DNA from: an uncultured Pelagibacteraceae bacterium
GTDB lineage: Bacteria; Pseudomonadota; Alphaproteobacteria; Pelagibacterales; Pelagibacteraceae
DNA: 64,000 nt
Reading direction: 5' to 3'
Assembly: GCA_902548405.1 (NCBI GenBank)
Contig: CACCRN010000005.1
Span: forward strand, 1 to 64,000
In this document: piece after piece, positions 18,837 through 27,315 of the stretch
Layout: each line of letters begins with the position of its first letter
Position numbering within the stretch: position 1 is the stretch's first letter
The notes under the pieces: model-generated
What the model saw: the letters and a program-made list of their open reading frames with translations, nothing else
Databases searched by the model: none
What the model was told of the DNA's origin: nothing
Made by a program: the position numbers and the translations under genes

Positions 18837-18858
18837 CTCAACTGTGACTGTAGTGTGA
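18837..18858. repeat. 22-bp direct repeat, right copy
   Basis: This copy is identical to 14340-14361. It lies 61 bp inside the orphan tRNA-Val half and supports a matched right boundary of the island. The 18766-18919 interval otherwise holds no gene that I can see. Confidence 0.7.
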
Positions 18859-18919
18859 TCAAAGTAATCGTAGAGCTTAAAACTTATTGAAACTGCTTAA
18901 TTATATTTTTTGAAATTTA

Positions 18920-18960
18920 CGGTGTAAACGAGATGCTCTACCAACTGAGCTAACCGCCCC
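18920..18960 (-). repeat. Orphan 5' half of tRNA-Val (41-bp direct repeat)
   Basis: On the minus strand this reads the tRNA-Val acceptor 5' strand, D arm and anticodon 5' strand through the anticodon loop, then stops matching. It is identical to 14208-14248 over 41 bp. It lies 49 bp after the lon stop in the same direction, so it is the expected original position of the host tRNA gene before insertion. It cannot form a tRNA by itself. Confidence 0.85.
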
Positions 18961-19009
18961 AAAACAGAGCTACTTATTACATCAACACTTAAATAAAGTA
19001 AATTAATTA

Positions 19010-21388
19010 TTATTGAATACTAGCTTGAGATTTATCGTCTTTTTTAGCTAAATCTACCTCAACCCATTCTGTAGGTTTAAGTTCTTTAGTTAAAGCAATT
19101 TTAATTACCTGGTCAGCATATTCAACTGGTGTAATTTTAATATCATCTATAATTTTCTTAGGCATATCCACCAAATCTTTTTCATTTTCTTTTGGAATCA
19201 AAACTTCTTTAATTCCAGCTCTATGAGCGGCTAGTAATTTTTCTTTAAGGCCACCTATTGGTAATACTTGACCTGTTAATGTTACCTCACCAGTCATCGC
19301 TACATCTCTTCTCACAGGTATATTTGTAATCGATGAAACAATTGAAGTGACCATTCCTATTCCAGCAGATGGACCATCTTTTGGTGTTGCTCCTTCTGGT
19401 ACATGAATGTGAAAATCTTTTTTCTCAAATAGAGGTGGAATGATTCCATACTCCAGACATTTTGATCTAACAAAAGATTTTGCAGCTTTTACAGACTCTT
19501 GCATAACATCACCTAGCTTACCAGTAATTTGCATTCTACCTTTACCAGGCATAGTTACTGTTTCAATTTTTAAAATTTCACCACCATACTCAGTCCAAGC
19601 AAGTCCAGTTACAATACCTACTCTATTTTCAGTTTCTAATTCCCCAAATTTAAATTTAGCTACACCAAGAAAATCAGATAAGTTTTTATTATTTATTTGG
19701 ACTTCTTTTTCTTCACCCGCTACAATTTTTTTAACAACTTTTCTAGCAAGTTTAGAAATTTCTCTTTCTAGGTTTCGAACTCCTGACTCTTTTGTGTATC
19801 CTCTAATTACTTCTTTTATGATGTCGTCCTCCAATTTCATTTCTTTTTCTTTAACACCATTATCTTTAATTTGTTTAGGAAGTAGATATTTGTTAGCTAT
19901 ACTAATTTTTTCATCCTCTGTATAACCAGCCAATCTTATTACTTCCATTCTGTCTAATAATGGTGGCAATATATTTAGAGTATTTGCTGTTGTTACAAAC
20001 ATTACATCAGATAAATCATAATCAACTTCTAAATAGTGATCGTTAAAAGTTGTATTTTGTTCTGGGTCTAACGCTTCTAATAGCGCTGATGATGGATCAC
20101 CTCTATAATCATTTCCAATTTTATCTATCTCATCCAGTAAAATCAGAGGATTTTTTGTTCCAGCTTTTTTCATCATTTGAATTATTTTACCTGGTAATGA
20201 TCCAATATAAGTTCTTCTATGCCCTCTTATTTCTGCTTCGTCTCTCATACCACCCACAGACATTCTAACAAATTCTCTGTTAGTTGCTTTTGCTATAGAT
20301 TTTCCTAAAGATGTTTTACCAACACCAGGGGGGCCAACTAAGCATAATATTGGACCTTTGATTTTTTCCATTCTTTTTTGAACAGCTAAGAATTCTATTA
20401 TTCTCTCTTTAACTTTCTCTAGACCAAAATGATCTTTATCAAGAATATTTAATGCTTTAGTTAAATCTATATCAACTTCGCTTTTCTTGTGCCAAGGTAA
20501 TTCTGTCATCCAATCTAAGTAGTTTCTAACCACTGTAGCTTCTGCAGACATTGGGCTCATGTTCTTCAATTTTTTGAGTTCTTGAAGACATTTTTTTTCA
20601 ACTTCTTTTGGCATTTTTGCTTTTGTGATAGCTTTATTTAGACTAGTAGTTTCATCTTTGCCGTCTTCAATTTCACCAAGTTCTTTCTGAATAGCTTTAA
20701 GTTGTTCATTTAAATAATATTCTCTCTGAGTTTTCTCCATTTGAGTTTTAACTCGTCCTCGAATTCTTTTCTCTACACCAATTATGCTTGTTTCATTTTC
20801 CATAATTTTAATTATGGCGTTTAATCTCTTCTTAACATCAACTGTTTCAAAAATTTGTTGTTTTTCTGAAATTGTAGCTGTGATATGTGAAGCAATATTA
20901 TCAGCTATTTGTGAAGGATCTTTTAACTGCTTGATTGTATTTATTGTTTCATTCGAAATTTTCTTATTTATTGAGGTTAATTTTTCTAATCTTCTCAAAG
21001 CAGTAGCTGCTAAAGGAAATAAATCCTCATCTTTTGGTAAGATGTCATTGAAATATGTATAGTTACACGTAATAAATTTCTCATTATCTTTAAAGTCTAA
21101 AATTTTAACTCTTTTAATTCCTTCTACTAAAACTTTTACAGTTCCATCTGGTAACTTTAATAATTGTAAGATACTTCCCTCACAACCATACATAAATACA
21201 TCTGTTTTCTTAGGATCATCAATCTCTGAGTTTTTTTGTGTTACAAGAATGATCTTCTTATCTTTTTTCATCACCTCATTAAGTGCAGAAATAGATTTAT
21301 CTCTTCCTACAAACAAAGGTATTACCATGCTTGGGAAGACTACAATGTCTCTTAAAGGTAATAACGGCAATGATATTTTGACATCCAT
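19010..21388 (-). CDS. lon: ATP-dependent protease Lon
   Basis: This 792-residue cytoplasmic AAA+ serine protease has an N-terminal substrate-binding LON domain (about 1-200) and an AAA+ domain with Walker A GPPGVGKTS and Walker B LILLDEIDKIG. The C-terminal protease domain has the catalytic dyad S674 (PKDGPSAG) and K717 (GGLKEKL). Length is normal for the family. It is the last gene of the clpP-clpX-lon block; 60 bp separate it from clpX. The stop is followed by the orphan tRNA half and then the island. Confidence 0.97.
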   Translation of the reverse strand: MDVKISLPLLPLRDIVVFPSMVIPLFVGRDKSISALNEVMKKDKKIILVTQKNSEIDDPKKTDVFMYGCEGSILQLLKLPDGTVKVLVEGIKRVKILDFKDNEKFITCNYTYFNDILPKDEDLFPLAATALRRLEKLTSINKKISNETINTIKQLKDPSQIADNIASHITATISEKQQIFETVDVKKRLNAIIKIMENETSIIGVEKRIRGRVKTQMEKTQREYYLNEQLKAIQKELGEIEDGKDETTSLNKAITKAKMPKEVEKKCLQELKKLKNMSPMSAEATVVRNYLDWMTELPWHKKSEVDIDLTKALNILDKDHFGLEKVKERIIEFLAVQKRMEKIKGPILCLVGPPGVGKTSLGKSIAKATNREFVRMSVGGMRDEAEIRGHRRTYIGSLPGKIIQMMKKAGTKNPLILLDEIDKIGNDYRGDPSSALLEALDPEQNTTFNDHYLEVDYDLSDVMFVTTANTLNILPPLLDRMEVIRLAGYTEDEKISIANKYLLPKQIKDNGVKEKEMKLEDDIIKEVIRGYTKESGVRNLEREISKLARKVVKKIVAGEEKEVQINNKNLSDFLGVAKFKFGELETENRVGIVTGLAWTEYGGEILKIETVTMPGKGRMQITGKLGDVMQESVKAAKSFVRSKCLEYGIIPPLFEKKDFHIHVPEGATPKDGPSAGIGMVTSIVSSITNIPVRRDVAMTGEVTLTGQVLPIGGLKEKLLAAHRAGIKEVLIPKENEKDLVDMPKKIIDDIKITPVEYADQVIKIALTKELKPTEWVEVDLAKKDDKSQASIQ

Positions 21389-21448
21389 AGGATTAATATG
21401 GATATTATAAATTATATTGCAATAGGTTTTTGTTACTTATTAAGGATA

Positions 21449-22717
21449 TTAAGCCGCTGATGTTTTGCCAGACTTAGATTTATTTTCGCCTTTAGAATGA
21501 ACTAAAATTGGTTGTGATTGACCTTTTGCAGCTCCTGCATCAACAATTACTTCTTCAATGTTGTCTTGACTTGGTAGATCATACATAGTTTTTAATAATA
21601 TATTTTCTAATATTGATCTCAATCCTCTTGCTCCTGTTTTTTTGCTAATTGCTTTTTGAGCTATTTCTTTAAGTGCATTTTCTTTAAATGTTAATTTTGC
21701 TCCATCTAGCTTAAATAATTCTTGATACTGTTTAGTTAAAGAGTTTTTAGGTTCTTGTAGAATTTTGATCAATGATTTTTCGTCTAAATCTTCAAGAGTT
21801 GCTATCATTGGTAATCTTCCGATAAACTCTGGTATCAATCCAAATTTTAATAAATCCTCAGGCTCTAGTCCCTTCATCCACTCTCCTGTTTTTTTATCCT
21901 GAGTATTTTTTACGTCTGCTCCAAAACCAATTGAAGTACCTTTATCTCTTTGAGAAATAATCTTGTCTAATCCAGCAAATGCACCTCCACATATGAAAAG
22001 AATATTGGTTGTGTCTACTTGTAAAAATTCTTGCTGAGGATGTTTTCTTCCTCCTTGAGGTGGAACACTTGCAACAGTTCCTTCCATTATTTTTAATAAA
22101 GCTTGTTGAACTCCTTCACCAGATACATCTCTTGTAATGGATGGGTTCTCAGATTTTCTACTAATCTTATCAACTTCGTCGATATACACTATTCCACGTT
22201 GTGCTTTTTCAACATTATAATCTGAAGCTTGAAGTAATTTTAAAATAATATTTTCAACATCTTCACCAACATATCCTGCTTCAGTCAATGTTGTTGCATC
22301 TGCCATTGTAAATGGAACATCTAAAATTCTCGCTAGAGTTTGAGCTAATAAAGTTTTACCACAACCAGTAGGTCCAACTAATAAAATATTGGATTTAGAT
22401 AATTCTACATTCTTACTAGTTTTGTTTTCATAATTAAGTCTTTTGTAGTGATTGTGTACAGCTACCGATAAAACTTTCTTGGCATGCGCTTGACCGATTA
22501 CATAATCATCTAGCACTGTGCAAATTTCTTTTGGTGAAGGTAGACCGTCTTGGTGTTTAACAAAAGTATCTTTGCTTTCCTCTTTTATAATATCCATACA
22601 AAGCTCAACACATTCATCACAGATAAATACAGTTGGACCTGCAATTAATTTTCTAACCTCGTGTTGGCTCTTTCCACAAAAAGAACAGTAAAGAATATTT
22701 TTATTATTTGTACTCAT
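21449..22717 (-). CDS. clpX: ClpX, ATPase subunit of the ClpXP protease
   Basis: This 422-residue AAA+ unfoldase feeds substrates to ClpP. The N-terminal zinc-binding domain has cysteines 11, 14, 33 and 36 (CSFCGKS and [10 protein letters not shown]). Walker A is GPTGCGKT, the pore loop contains GYVGED, and an IGFG loop for docking to ClpP is present in TSIGFGADV. The C-terminal tail is rich in K, S and G. It has its own candidate -10 element upstream. Confidence 0.98.
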   Translation of the reverse strand: MSTNNKNILYCSFCGKSQHEVRKLIAGPTVFICDECVELCMDIIKEESKDTFVKHQDGLPSPKEICTVLDDYVIGQAHAKKVLSVAVHNHYKRLNYENKTSKNVELSKSNILLVGPTGCGKTLLAQTLARILDVPFTMADATTLTEAGYVGEDVENIILKLLQASDYNVEKAQRGIVYIDEVDKISRKSENPSITRDVSGEGVQQALLKIMEGTVASVPPQGGRKHPQQEFLQVDTTNILFICGGAFAGLDKIISQRDKGTSIGFGADVKNTQDKKTGEWMKGLEPEDLLKFGLIPEFIGRLPMIATLEDLDEKSLIKILQEPKNSLTKQYQELFKLDGAKLTFKENALKEIAQKAISKKTGARGLRSILENILLKTMYDLPSQDNIEEVIVDAGAAKGQSQPILVHSKGENKSKSGKTSAA

Positions 22718-22748
22718 AATTTTTTAAACGAATCAATTTCATTACTTT

Positions 22749-22754
22749 ATTATA
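22749..22754 (-). promoter_or_regulatory. Candidate -10 box for clpX
   Basis: A perfect TATAAT lies on the minus strand 31 bases before the clpX ATG, in the 89-bp gap after clpP. I could not assign a -35 box at standard spacing, so this is only a candidate. It would let clpX and lon be transcribed separately from clpP. Confidence 0.35.
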
Positions 22755-22763
22755 GATGACTCA

Positions 22764-22786
22764 TACTAATCAAGTTTGGATTAGTA
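22764..22786. promoter_or_regulatory. Hairpin in the clpP-clpX gap
   Basis: An 8-bp perfect stem TACTAATC/GATTAGTA encloses a 7-base loop. It lies 20 bp after the clpP stop and is not followed by a T run on the minus strand. It is more likely an attenuator, RNA-stability or processing element than a strong intrinsic terminator. Confidence 0.4.
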
Positions 22787-22806
22787 AGTTGTCAATATAT
22801 TGTGTA

Positions 22807-23418
22807 TTATGATCTTTTTTCTACTACTTCGTCAATAAGACCAAATGATTTTGCGACATCAGCGGTCATGAAATTGTCTCTCTCTAATGCAGATTTTATT
22901 TCATCAACAGTTTTGCCTGTATGTTTTGAGTAAATTTCATTTAATCTTTTCTTTAATGACAAGACTTCATTTGCATGTATTTCGATGTCCGTAGCTTGTC
23001 CTTGAAAACCTGCTGAAGGTTGATGAACCATTATTCTTGAATTGGGTAAAGAAAACCTCTTACCTTTAGTTCCTGCAGCCAACAAAAATGATCCCATTGA
23101 TGCAGCTTGTCCAATACATAAAGTTGAAATATCGGGTTTTACATATTGCATGGTGTCGTAAATTCCAAGACCAGCTGTAACTAGTCCACCAGGACTATTG
23201 ATATATAAATAAATTTCTTTTTTTGGATCTTCAGCTTCTAAAAATAATAACTGAGCTGTTATTAAAGATGCAATATTGTCATTTATCTGACCTGTTAAAA
23301 AAATAATTCTTTCCTTTAGAAGTCTCGAATAAATATCATAAGCCCTCTCACCTTTGCTAGATTGCTCTACAACCATCGGCACTAGATTGCTCATATGTTC
23401 TGATAATTTTGTTGTCAT
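22807..23418 (-). CDS. clpP: ATP-dependent Clp protease proteolytic subunit
   Basis: This 203-residue serine peptidase forms the ClpP tetradecamer that partners with ClpX. The catalytic serine is S107 ([14 protein letters not shown]) and the histidine is H132 ([10 protein letters not shown]); the aspartate lies further on in the C-terminal part. A short N-terminal propeptide-like segment precedes [18 protein letters not shown]. It is followed by clpX on the same strand. Confidence 0.98.
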   Translation of the reverse strand: MTTKLSEHMSNLVPMVVEQSSKGERAYDIYSRLLKERIIFLTGQINDNIASLITAQLLFLEAEDPKKEIYLYINSPGGLVTAGLGIYDTMQYVKPDISTLCIGQAASMGSFLLAAGTKGKRFSLPNSRIMVHQPSAGFQGQATDIEIHANEVLSLKKRLNEIYSKHTGKTVDEIKSALERDNFMTADVAKSFGLIDEVVEKRS

Positions 23419-23450
23419 AAGTTGATTCGTCCTATTTATACAACTTGTGA

Positions 23451-24911
23451 TTACTTTTTGCTAACTTTTTTTGTTTTTTTAGCAGCTGTTTTTGCTTTTG
23501 CTGTTTTTGTAGAAGGTTTTTTTTTCTCTGAAGCTTTTGCTGTTTTTGTAGAAGGTTTTTTTTTCTCTGAAGCTTTTGCTGCCGGTTTCTTTTTTGTTTC
23601 TTTTTTTGGTTCGTGATCATGTTTATGAGCTTCTTTTAAGATTTTTTCCGCCTCATCTTTTGAAATTTCTTTTTTATTTGGTTTACCTTTTTCTTTTATA
23701 AGATTTAAAATTTTCTCCTCATACACTGTCCCCCTTAGACTAGCTAGAGCAGATGGGTTTTTTTGATAAAAATCCATAACCATTTTTTCTTGTCCTGGCA
23801 TCATTCTTAATTGCTTTTGAACTTCAGCTTGAATTTCTTGTTCACTAACATTGATTTTGTTTTTTTCACCAAATTCATTTAAGATTAACCCAGTTTTAAT
23901 TCTTGTTTTTGCCTTTTCCTCAAAAGATTTTTTATTCTTCTTAGCCTCGTCTTCAGACATACCTTGTGAAAGAATTTTAACTTCTTCTTCAATTAAGTTT
24001 TCTGGAACTTCCTCAACTTTAATTTTTTCAATTTCTTTTAAAATTTGATTTTTTGAAAGTTGATCTAAAGAATTTTTATATTCATCATTTATTTGTTTTG
24101 AAATTAAAGCTTTAAGATCTTTCAAATCTTTAGCTCCTAAATTTTTTGCAAAATCATCATCTATTTTCACTTCTTGTGGTTGTTTAACTGATAAAATTTT
24201 ACAATTAAATTTAGCTTTTTTATTAACTAATTCTTTTTCAGGATAATTTTCTGGAAGTGTTGCTTCAACAACTTTCTCATCATCTTTTTTAACACCAATT
24301 AGCTGCTTATCAAAACCTTTCAAAAATAAATCTTTACCTAAGGTAAGCTGTGTATTTTTTCCTTCACTACCTTTAAATTCTTTTCCATCAATTGTTGCTT
24401 TGTAATCTAGAGCTACGAGATCACCCTCTTTTGCTTTTGTATCTGCGGCACCTTCCTTGAAATTTGGTTGGTTCTTAGCAATTTCTTTTATTCTTTTATC
24501 TGTCTCACTATCATCAATTTTAACGGCGTATTCATCAAATTTAATGTTTTCTAATGATTTAATCTCTACTTTAGGTAGCTCTGTAACTGACAAGACATAT
24601 TCTAATTCTTTATCTTCACCATATGTCTTTAAATCTAATTTTGGCTGACCCGCTGGTTTAATTTTGTTTTCTTCCAATGCTTTAGTTGATGTATCTTTTA
24701 AAACTTTGTCTAATACTTCACCAAATACAGCTTTACCAAATTGTCTTTTTAAAATTTCTTTTGGTACTTTTCCTGGTCGAAAACCTTTTAAATTTACTGT
24801 TCCTTTAATCTCTTCATATTTTTCATCCATATAAGAGTTCATAGTCTCTTTATCGATAAAAATTTTTAGATCTTTATTTAAACCTTTTTTATTTTCTACA
24901 GTAACTTTCAT
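23451..24911 (-). CDS. tig: Trigger factor with a lysine/alanine-rich C-terminal tail
   Basis: This is the ribosome-associated chaperone and prolyl isomerase. The N-terminal ribosome-binding domain contains the [12 protein letters not shown] signature near residue 45. An FKBP-type PPIase domain follows (about 155-245, [19 protein letters not shown]), then the helical C domain. At 486 residues it is longer than typical trigger factors. The excess is a tail after about residue 430 that contains two 13-residue tandem repeats ([13 protein letters not shown]) and ends KKTKKVSKK. The ATG lies only 10 bp from the 3' end of tRNA-Leu, with no visible Shine-Dalgarno sequence. Confidence 0.95.
   Translation of the reverse strand: MKVTVENKKGLNKDLKIFIDKETMNSYMDEKYEEIKGTVNLKGFRPGKVPKEILKRQFGKAVFGEVLDKVLKDTSTKALEENKIKPAGQPKLDLKTYGEDKELEYVLSVTELPKVEIKSLENIKFDEYAVKIDDSETDKRIKEIAKNQPNFKEGAADTKAKEGDLVALDYKATIDGKEFKGSEGKNTQLTLGKDLFLKGFDKQLIGVKKDDEKVVEATLPENYPEKELVNKKAKFNCKILSVKQPQEVKIDDDFAKNLGAKDLKDLKALISKQINDEYKNSLDQLSKNQILKEIEKIKVEEVPENLIEEEVKILSQGMSEDEAKKNKKSFEEKAKTRIKTGLILNEFGEKNKINVSEQEIQAEVQKQLRMMPGQEKMVMDFYQKNPSALASLRGTVYEEKILNLIKEKGKPNKKEISKDEAEKILKEAHKHDHEPKKETKKKPAAKASEKKKPSTKTAKASEKKKPSTKTAKAKTAAKKTKKVSKK
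23494..23571. repeat. 39-bp tandem repeat inside tig (two copies plus a partial third)
   Basis: Units 23494-23532 and 23533-23571 are identical, and a third begins at 23533+39 before diverging. The period is a multiple of three, so the repeat adds 13 residues per copy to the basic tail without a frameshift. It should vary in copy number between strains. Confidence 0.85.
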
Positions 24912-24921
24912 AATTATTTAA

Positions 24922-25006
24922 TGGTAGGGCGAAAAGGACTCGAACCTTCACCGATTGCTCGACTGGTTCCTAAGACCAGCGCGTCTACCAATTCCGCCAT
25001 CGCCCC
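24922..25006 (-). tRNA. tRNA-Leu (TAG)
   Basis: This is a complete 85-nt class II tRNA on the minus strand, with acceptor GGGGCGA/TCGCCCT and D arm GGCGGAATTGGTAGACGC. The anticodon loop CTTAGGA has anticodon TAG. A long variable arm, T loop TTCGAGT and encoded CCA (24922-24924) are present. It lies directly upstream of tig on the same strand. Confidence 0.96.
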
Positions 25007-25089
25007 AGTTAAATTAGGTGCTTTATATATTATTGAACTCATTTGTCCAATCCGAATAATAGTGTAAAAGGATATAAAAATATAAAAAA

Positions 25090-25341
25090 ATGATTGTTTC
25101 ACCTTGTATAAGTATTTGTAAAACCGATCCTTCGACCGGCTATTGTTATGGTTGTGGAAGAAATAACGAGGAAAAAAGACTTTGGAAACTTGAAGAAACA
25201 ACAGATGATTGGAAAAAAGAAAATTTAAATGAAATTGAAAAAAGACTGACTGGTTGGCAACTTGAAAGTTTTAAAGAATCTTATTCTTACAAAATCGATA
25301 ACGGTATATCTCTTTTCAAGAAAAACCTGACTAAAGAATAA
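25090..25341 (+). CDS. DUF1289 family small cysteine protein
   Basis: This 83-residue protein begins VSPCISICKTDPSTGYCYGCGRNNEE. The C-x3-C-x8-C-x2-C spacing is the mark of the DUF1289 family, predicted to bind a metal or iron-sulfur centre. It is followed by WKLEETTDDWKKENLNEIEKR, also typical. The function is unknown. It starts divergently from tRNA-Leu and leads a short plus-strand run with the two genes downstream. Confidence 0.85.
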   Translation: MIVSPCISICKTDPSTGYCYGCGRNNEEKRLWKLEETTDDWKKENLNEIEKRLTGWQLESFKESYSYKIDNGISLFKKNLTKE

Positions 25342-25347
25342 AATAAT

Positions 25348-25521
25348 ATGAGCAAAGTTAAAATTGTAAGCATTATATATGCTATAGGTATAATTATTGG
25401 TGCTTTATTCTTTGATGTTTGGGGTGCAGACACCACTCCATTTAAAACATTGTCTGTATTCGCATGGACCGTAATATTTATTATAGCTTTATTTTTTGCA
25501 GATAAGAATGAGAAAAAATAA
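25348..25521 (+). CDS. Small membrane protein, 57 residues, unknown
   Basis: An ATG at 25348 opens a 57-codon frame with two hydrophobic segments (IVSIIYAIGIIIGALFF and LSVFAWTVIFIIALFF) and a charged end (DKNEKK). It begins 6 bp after the DUF1289 gene and its end overlaps the start of the next gene by 14 bases, which supports it as a real cotranscribed gene. No family is recognised. Confidence 0.6.
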   Translation: MSKVKIVSIIYAIGIIIGALFFDVWGADTTPFKTLSVFAWTVIFIIALFFADKNEKK

Positions 25522-25930
25522 GTTTTTAATATTTTGTTTATCTTTATTTTTAATAAGCTCAAATACTCACTCAGAAATTATTGTTTTAAGTAAATGTGAC
25601 CACAAAGAGGATAAATATTTAAAAAATGAATATATTTTTAATCTCAATGAATTAGTTATGACTAGAAATTATGTATATACAGAAAAAACTTATCAAAAAT
25701 ATAGAATTACTGATTTAAGTGTAAAAAAATCAAACTCCTATGTAAGAAATATTTACGAAGAGGATGGTAAAATTTTTACTTTAAAACATGGTTATCCTCA
25801 ATTTTATACTCAAATATTAATTGAAAAGAACAAGCCTGAGATATTTATTAAAAGTGTTATGAACGATATCGAAGGGATTTCAAAAATTTCTACATGTAAA
25901 AAAATAGAAAAATTTGCAAACCAAAGTTAG
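25508..25930 (+). CDS. Predicted periplasmic protein, unknown
   Basis: I chose the ATG at 25508 (MRKNKFLIFCLSLFLISSNT), which gives a clear signal peptide with likely cleavage after THS. An upstream in-frame ATG at 25496 only adds four residues. The mature part of about 115 residues is polar, with two cysteines (VLSKCDHKE and ISTCKKIE) that could form a disulfide. I do not recognise a family. Its TAG overlaps the stop of the small gene on the other strand by 4 bases. Confidence 0.65.
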   Translation: MRKNKFLIFCLSLFLISSNTHSEIIVLSKCDHKEDKYLKNEYIFNLNELVMTRNYVYTEKTYQKYRITDLSVKKSNSYVRNIYEEDGKIFTLKHGYPQFYTQILIEKNKPEIFIKSVMNDIEGISKISTCKKIEKFANQS

Positions 25931-26064
25931 GTTTTCTTTTTTTTATTTTCCTTAAGTTTATCTAAATTTTTTTTTTTAAAATCAAATCTACTATTTGAAA
26001 TATTAGATCTATGTTTAGCGAATGCTTGTTTTTGTGCTTGTCGCATAGCTCTTTTTGAAGACAT
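25927..26064 (-). CDS. Small basic protein, 45 residues, unknown
   Basis: The minus-strand ATG at 26064 opens a frame of 45 codons: MSSKRAMRQAQKQAFAKHRS, then a lysine-rich end. It contains an 11-base A run inside the coding sequence, which may be prone to slippage. It starts 10 bp after the histidine phosphatase stop on the same strand and ends in a 4-base overlap with the convergent gene. A strongly basic, coil-forming composition suggests nucleic-acid or ribosome binding, but that is speculation. Confidence 0.5.
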   Translation of the reverse strand: MSSKRAMRQAQKQAFAKHRSNISNSRFDFKKKNLDKLKENKKKKT

Positions 26065-26074
26065 AAATTCTAAT

Positions 26075-26632
26075 TTAATATTCAATTTCTAAAGTATCAA
26101 TTACTTTTAAATTTTTATCTGAAATAACAATCTCACCTGATGATGGTGCATAGTTTAAAAGCTCAGATATTACCACGTAATGTGTTACAAAAATTATATT
26201 TTGTTTTTGATCCCACGTGTTTAAGAATTTATTAAAATCAATAACTTGTTGTTTTCTATTTTTAGCAAATTTTGCACTAAAAAATGAATTCAAAAAATTT
26301 TTTGTTTCATAATTTTTAAAGGCTATTTCTGCAGTTTCTTTGCATCTGCACCATTCACTAGAGTAAATTTTGTTTATTAAAATATCATTTTGTTTAAAAA
26401 AATTTCCAATTTTTTTTGATTGTACTCTTCCCTCGTCATTTAAGTTTCTTTGGGTTTCACAATTATTGACATCAAAATTAGAAGGATCCCCTCCTCCCGG
26501 TGCATAAGCATGGCGAATAAATATCAATTTACCACCTTTTTGAAGCTCACTAACAATTGCTTCATTTGAATCTGCTTTAATTGGAGAATTTAAAAATATA
26601 AATATAATTAAAAAATATTTTAAAATTTTCAT
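26075..26632 (-). CDS. Secreted histidine phosphatase family protein
   Basis: This 185-residue protein has a signal peptide (residues 1-20, ending SPIKA) and the phosphatase motif IRHAYAPGGGDP with catalytic R40-H41. A second arginine lies in SSEWCRCKETAEIAF and the second histidine in FVTHYVVISELL. The fold is the phosphoglycerate-mutase/SixA type; secreted members dephosphorylate small molecules, and the substrate here is unknown. Its start codon is only 2 bp from the start codon of the divergent uracil-DNA glycosylase gene. Confidence 0.8.
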   Translation of the reverse strand: MKILKYFLIIFIFLNSPIKADSNEAIVSELQKGGKLIFIRHAYAPGGGDPSNFDVNNCETQRNLNDEGRVQSKKIGNFFKQNDILINKIYSSEWCRCKETAEIAFKNYETKNFLNSFFSAKFAKNRKQQVIDFNKFLNTWDQKQNIIFVTHYVVISELLNYAPSSGEIVISDKNLKVIDTLEIEY

Positions 26633-26634
26633 TA

Positions 26635-27315
26635 ATGAATAATAAATTAAAACAACTTAATAAGAAAATTATTAAATGTAGAAAATGTCCTAGATTAATT
26701 AATTTTATTAAAAAAATATCTACCGTAAAACGAAAACAAAATATTAACGAAACTTATTGGGGAAAACCAGTTCCAGGGTTTGGTAAGATAAACTCGAAAT
26801 TATTAATTTTAGGTTTAGCGCCAGCAGCACATGGGGGAACCAGAACAGGAAGACCTTTCACTGGAGACAAATCAAGCGATTTCTTGTTTTCTTGTTTAAA
26901 AAAAGCAAATATTTCTAATCTACCTTATTCAGAAAGTTTAAATGATGGATTGGAATTAAAATCAACTTTTATAACCAATATACTGAAATGTGTTCCTCCT
27001 GGTGACAAACCAACAAATGGAGAATTATCAAATTGCTCAAATCATTTTCAAAATGAGATTGAAACTTTAAGTAAAATCCAAACAATTGTTGCTTTAGGTA
27101 AAGTTGCTTTTGATAATTGTATTAAATATTACAAAAGTAAAAATAAATTAAATGGAAAGTATACTTTTAAACATGGGAAATATTATGATTTATCAAATAA
27201 AATTAGATTGTACGCATGTTACCATCCAAGCCCTCGAAATGTTAATACAAAATTAATATCTGAAAAAATGATGGTTAATTTTTTCAAAAAAATAAAAAAA
27301 GTAAGAGCTATTTAG
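26635..27315 (+). CDS. Family 5 (UDGb-type) uracil-DNA glycosylase
   Basis: This 226-residue protein removes uracil and related bases from DNA. The family 5 motif GLAPAAHGGTRTGRPFTGD lies at residues 60-78. The C-terminal YHPSPRN lies at about 196-202. Four cysteines at 15, 18, 119 and 134 are placed as in iron-sulfur family 4/5 enzymes. No other uracil-DNA glycosylase is in the window. Its start sits 2 bp from the divergent phosphatase start, with no Shine-Dalgarno sequence, so the message may be leaderless or start inside the neighbour. It converges on ybgC with an 8-base overlap. Confidence 0.85.
   Translation: MNNKLKQLNKKIIKCRKCPRLINFIKKISTVKRKQNINETYWGKPVPGFGKINSKLLILGLAPAAHGGTRTGRPFTGDKSSDFLFSCLKKANISNLPYSESLNDGLELKSTFITNILKCVPPGDKPTNGELSNCSNHFQNEIETLSKIQTIVALGKVAFDNCIKYYKSKNKLNGKYTFKHGKYYDLSNKIRLYACYHPSPRNVNTKLISEKMMVNFFKKIKKVRAI

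Larger units (their letters stand above)
14208..18960. mobile_element. Integrase-less genomic island inserted at tRNA-Val
   Basis: The segment is bounded by a perfect 41-bp direct repeat: the 5' half of tRNA-Val at 14208-14248 inside the intact gene, and an orphan copy at 18920-18960. A second direct repeat of 22 bp (14340-14361 and 18837-18858) lies just inside. Between them are genes without housekeeping roles: two GIY-YIG proteins, small membrane and secreted proteins, a broken gene and a monooxygenase-fold protein. Conserved operons (nuo and lon/clp) flank both sides. Integration through the anticodon-loop region of a tRNA is typical of tyrosine recombinases. No recombinase gene remains, so the island is a remnant or was moved in trans. 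The repeats are seen; the mechanism is inferred. Confidence 0.75.

Noticed and set aside
23422-23620. Two frames opposite to or shifted within the tig tail
   Set aside because: Both are by-products of the 39-bp low-complexity repeat of tig and have biased, meaningless composition.
24914-25201. 95-codon minus-strand frame across tRNA-Leu
   Set aside because: Its C-terminal third is translated tRNA-Leu (AELVDALVLGTSRAIGEGSS type); no independent support for coding.
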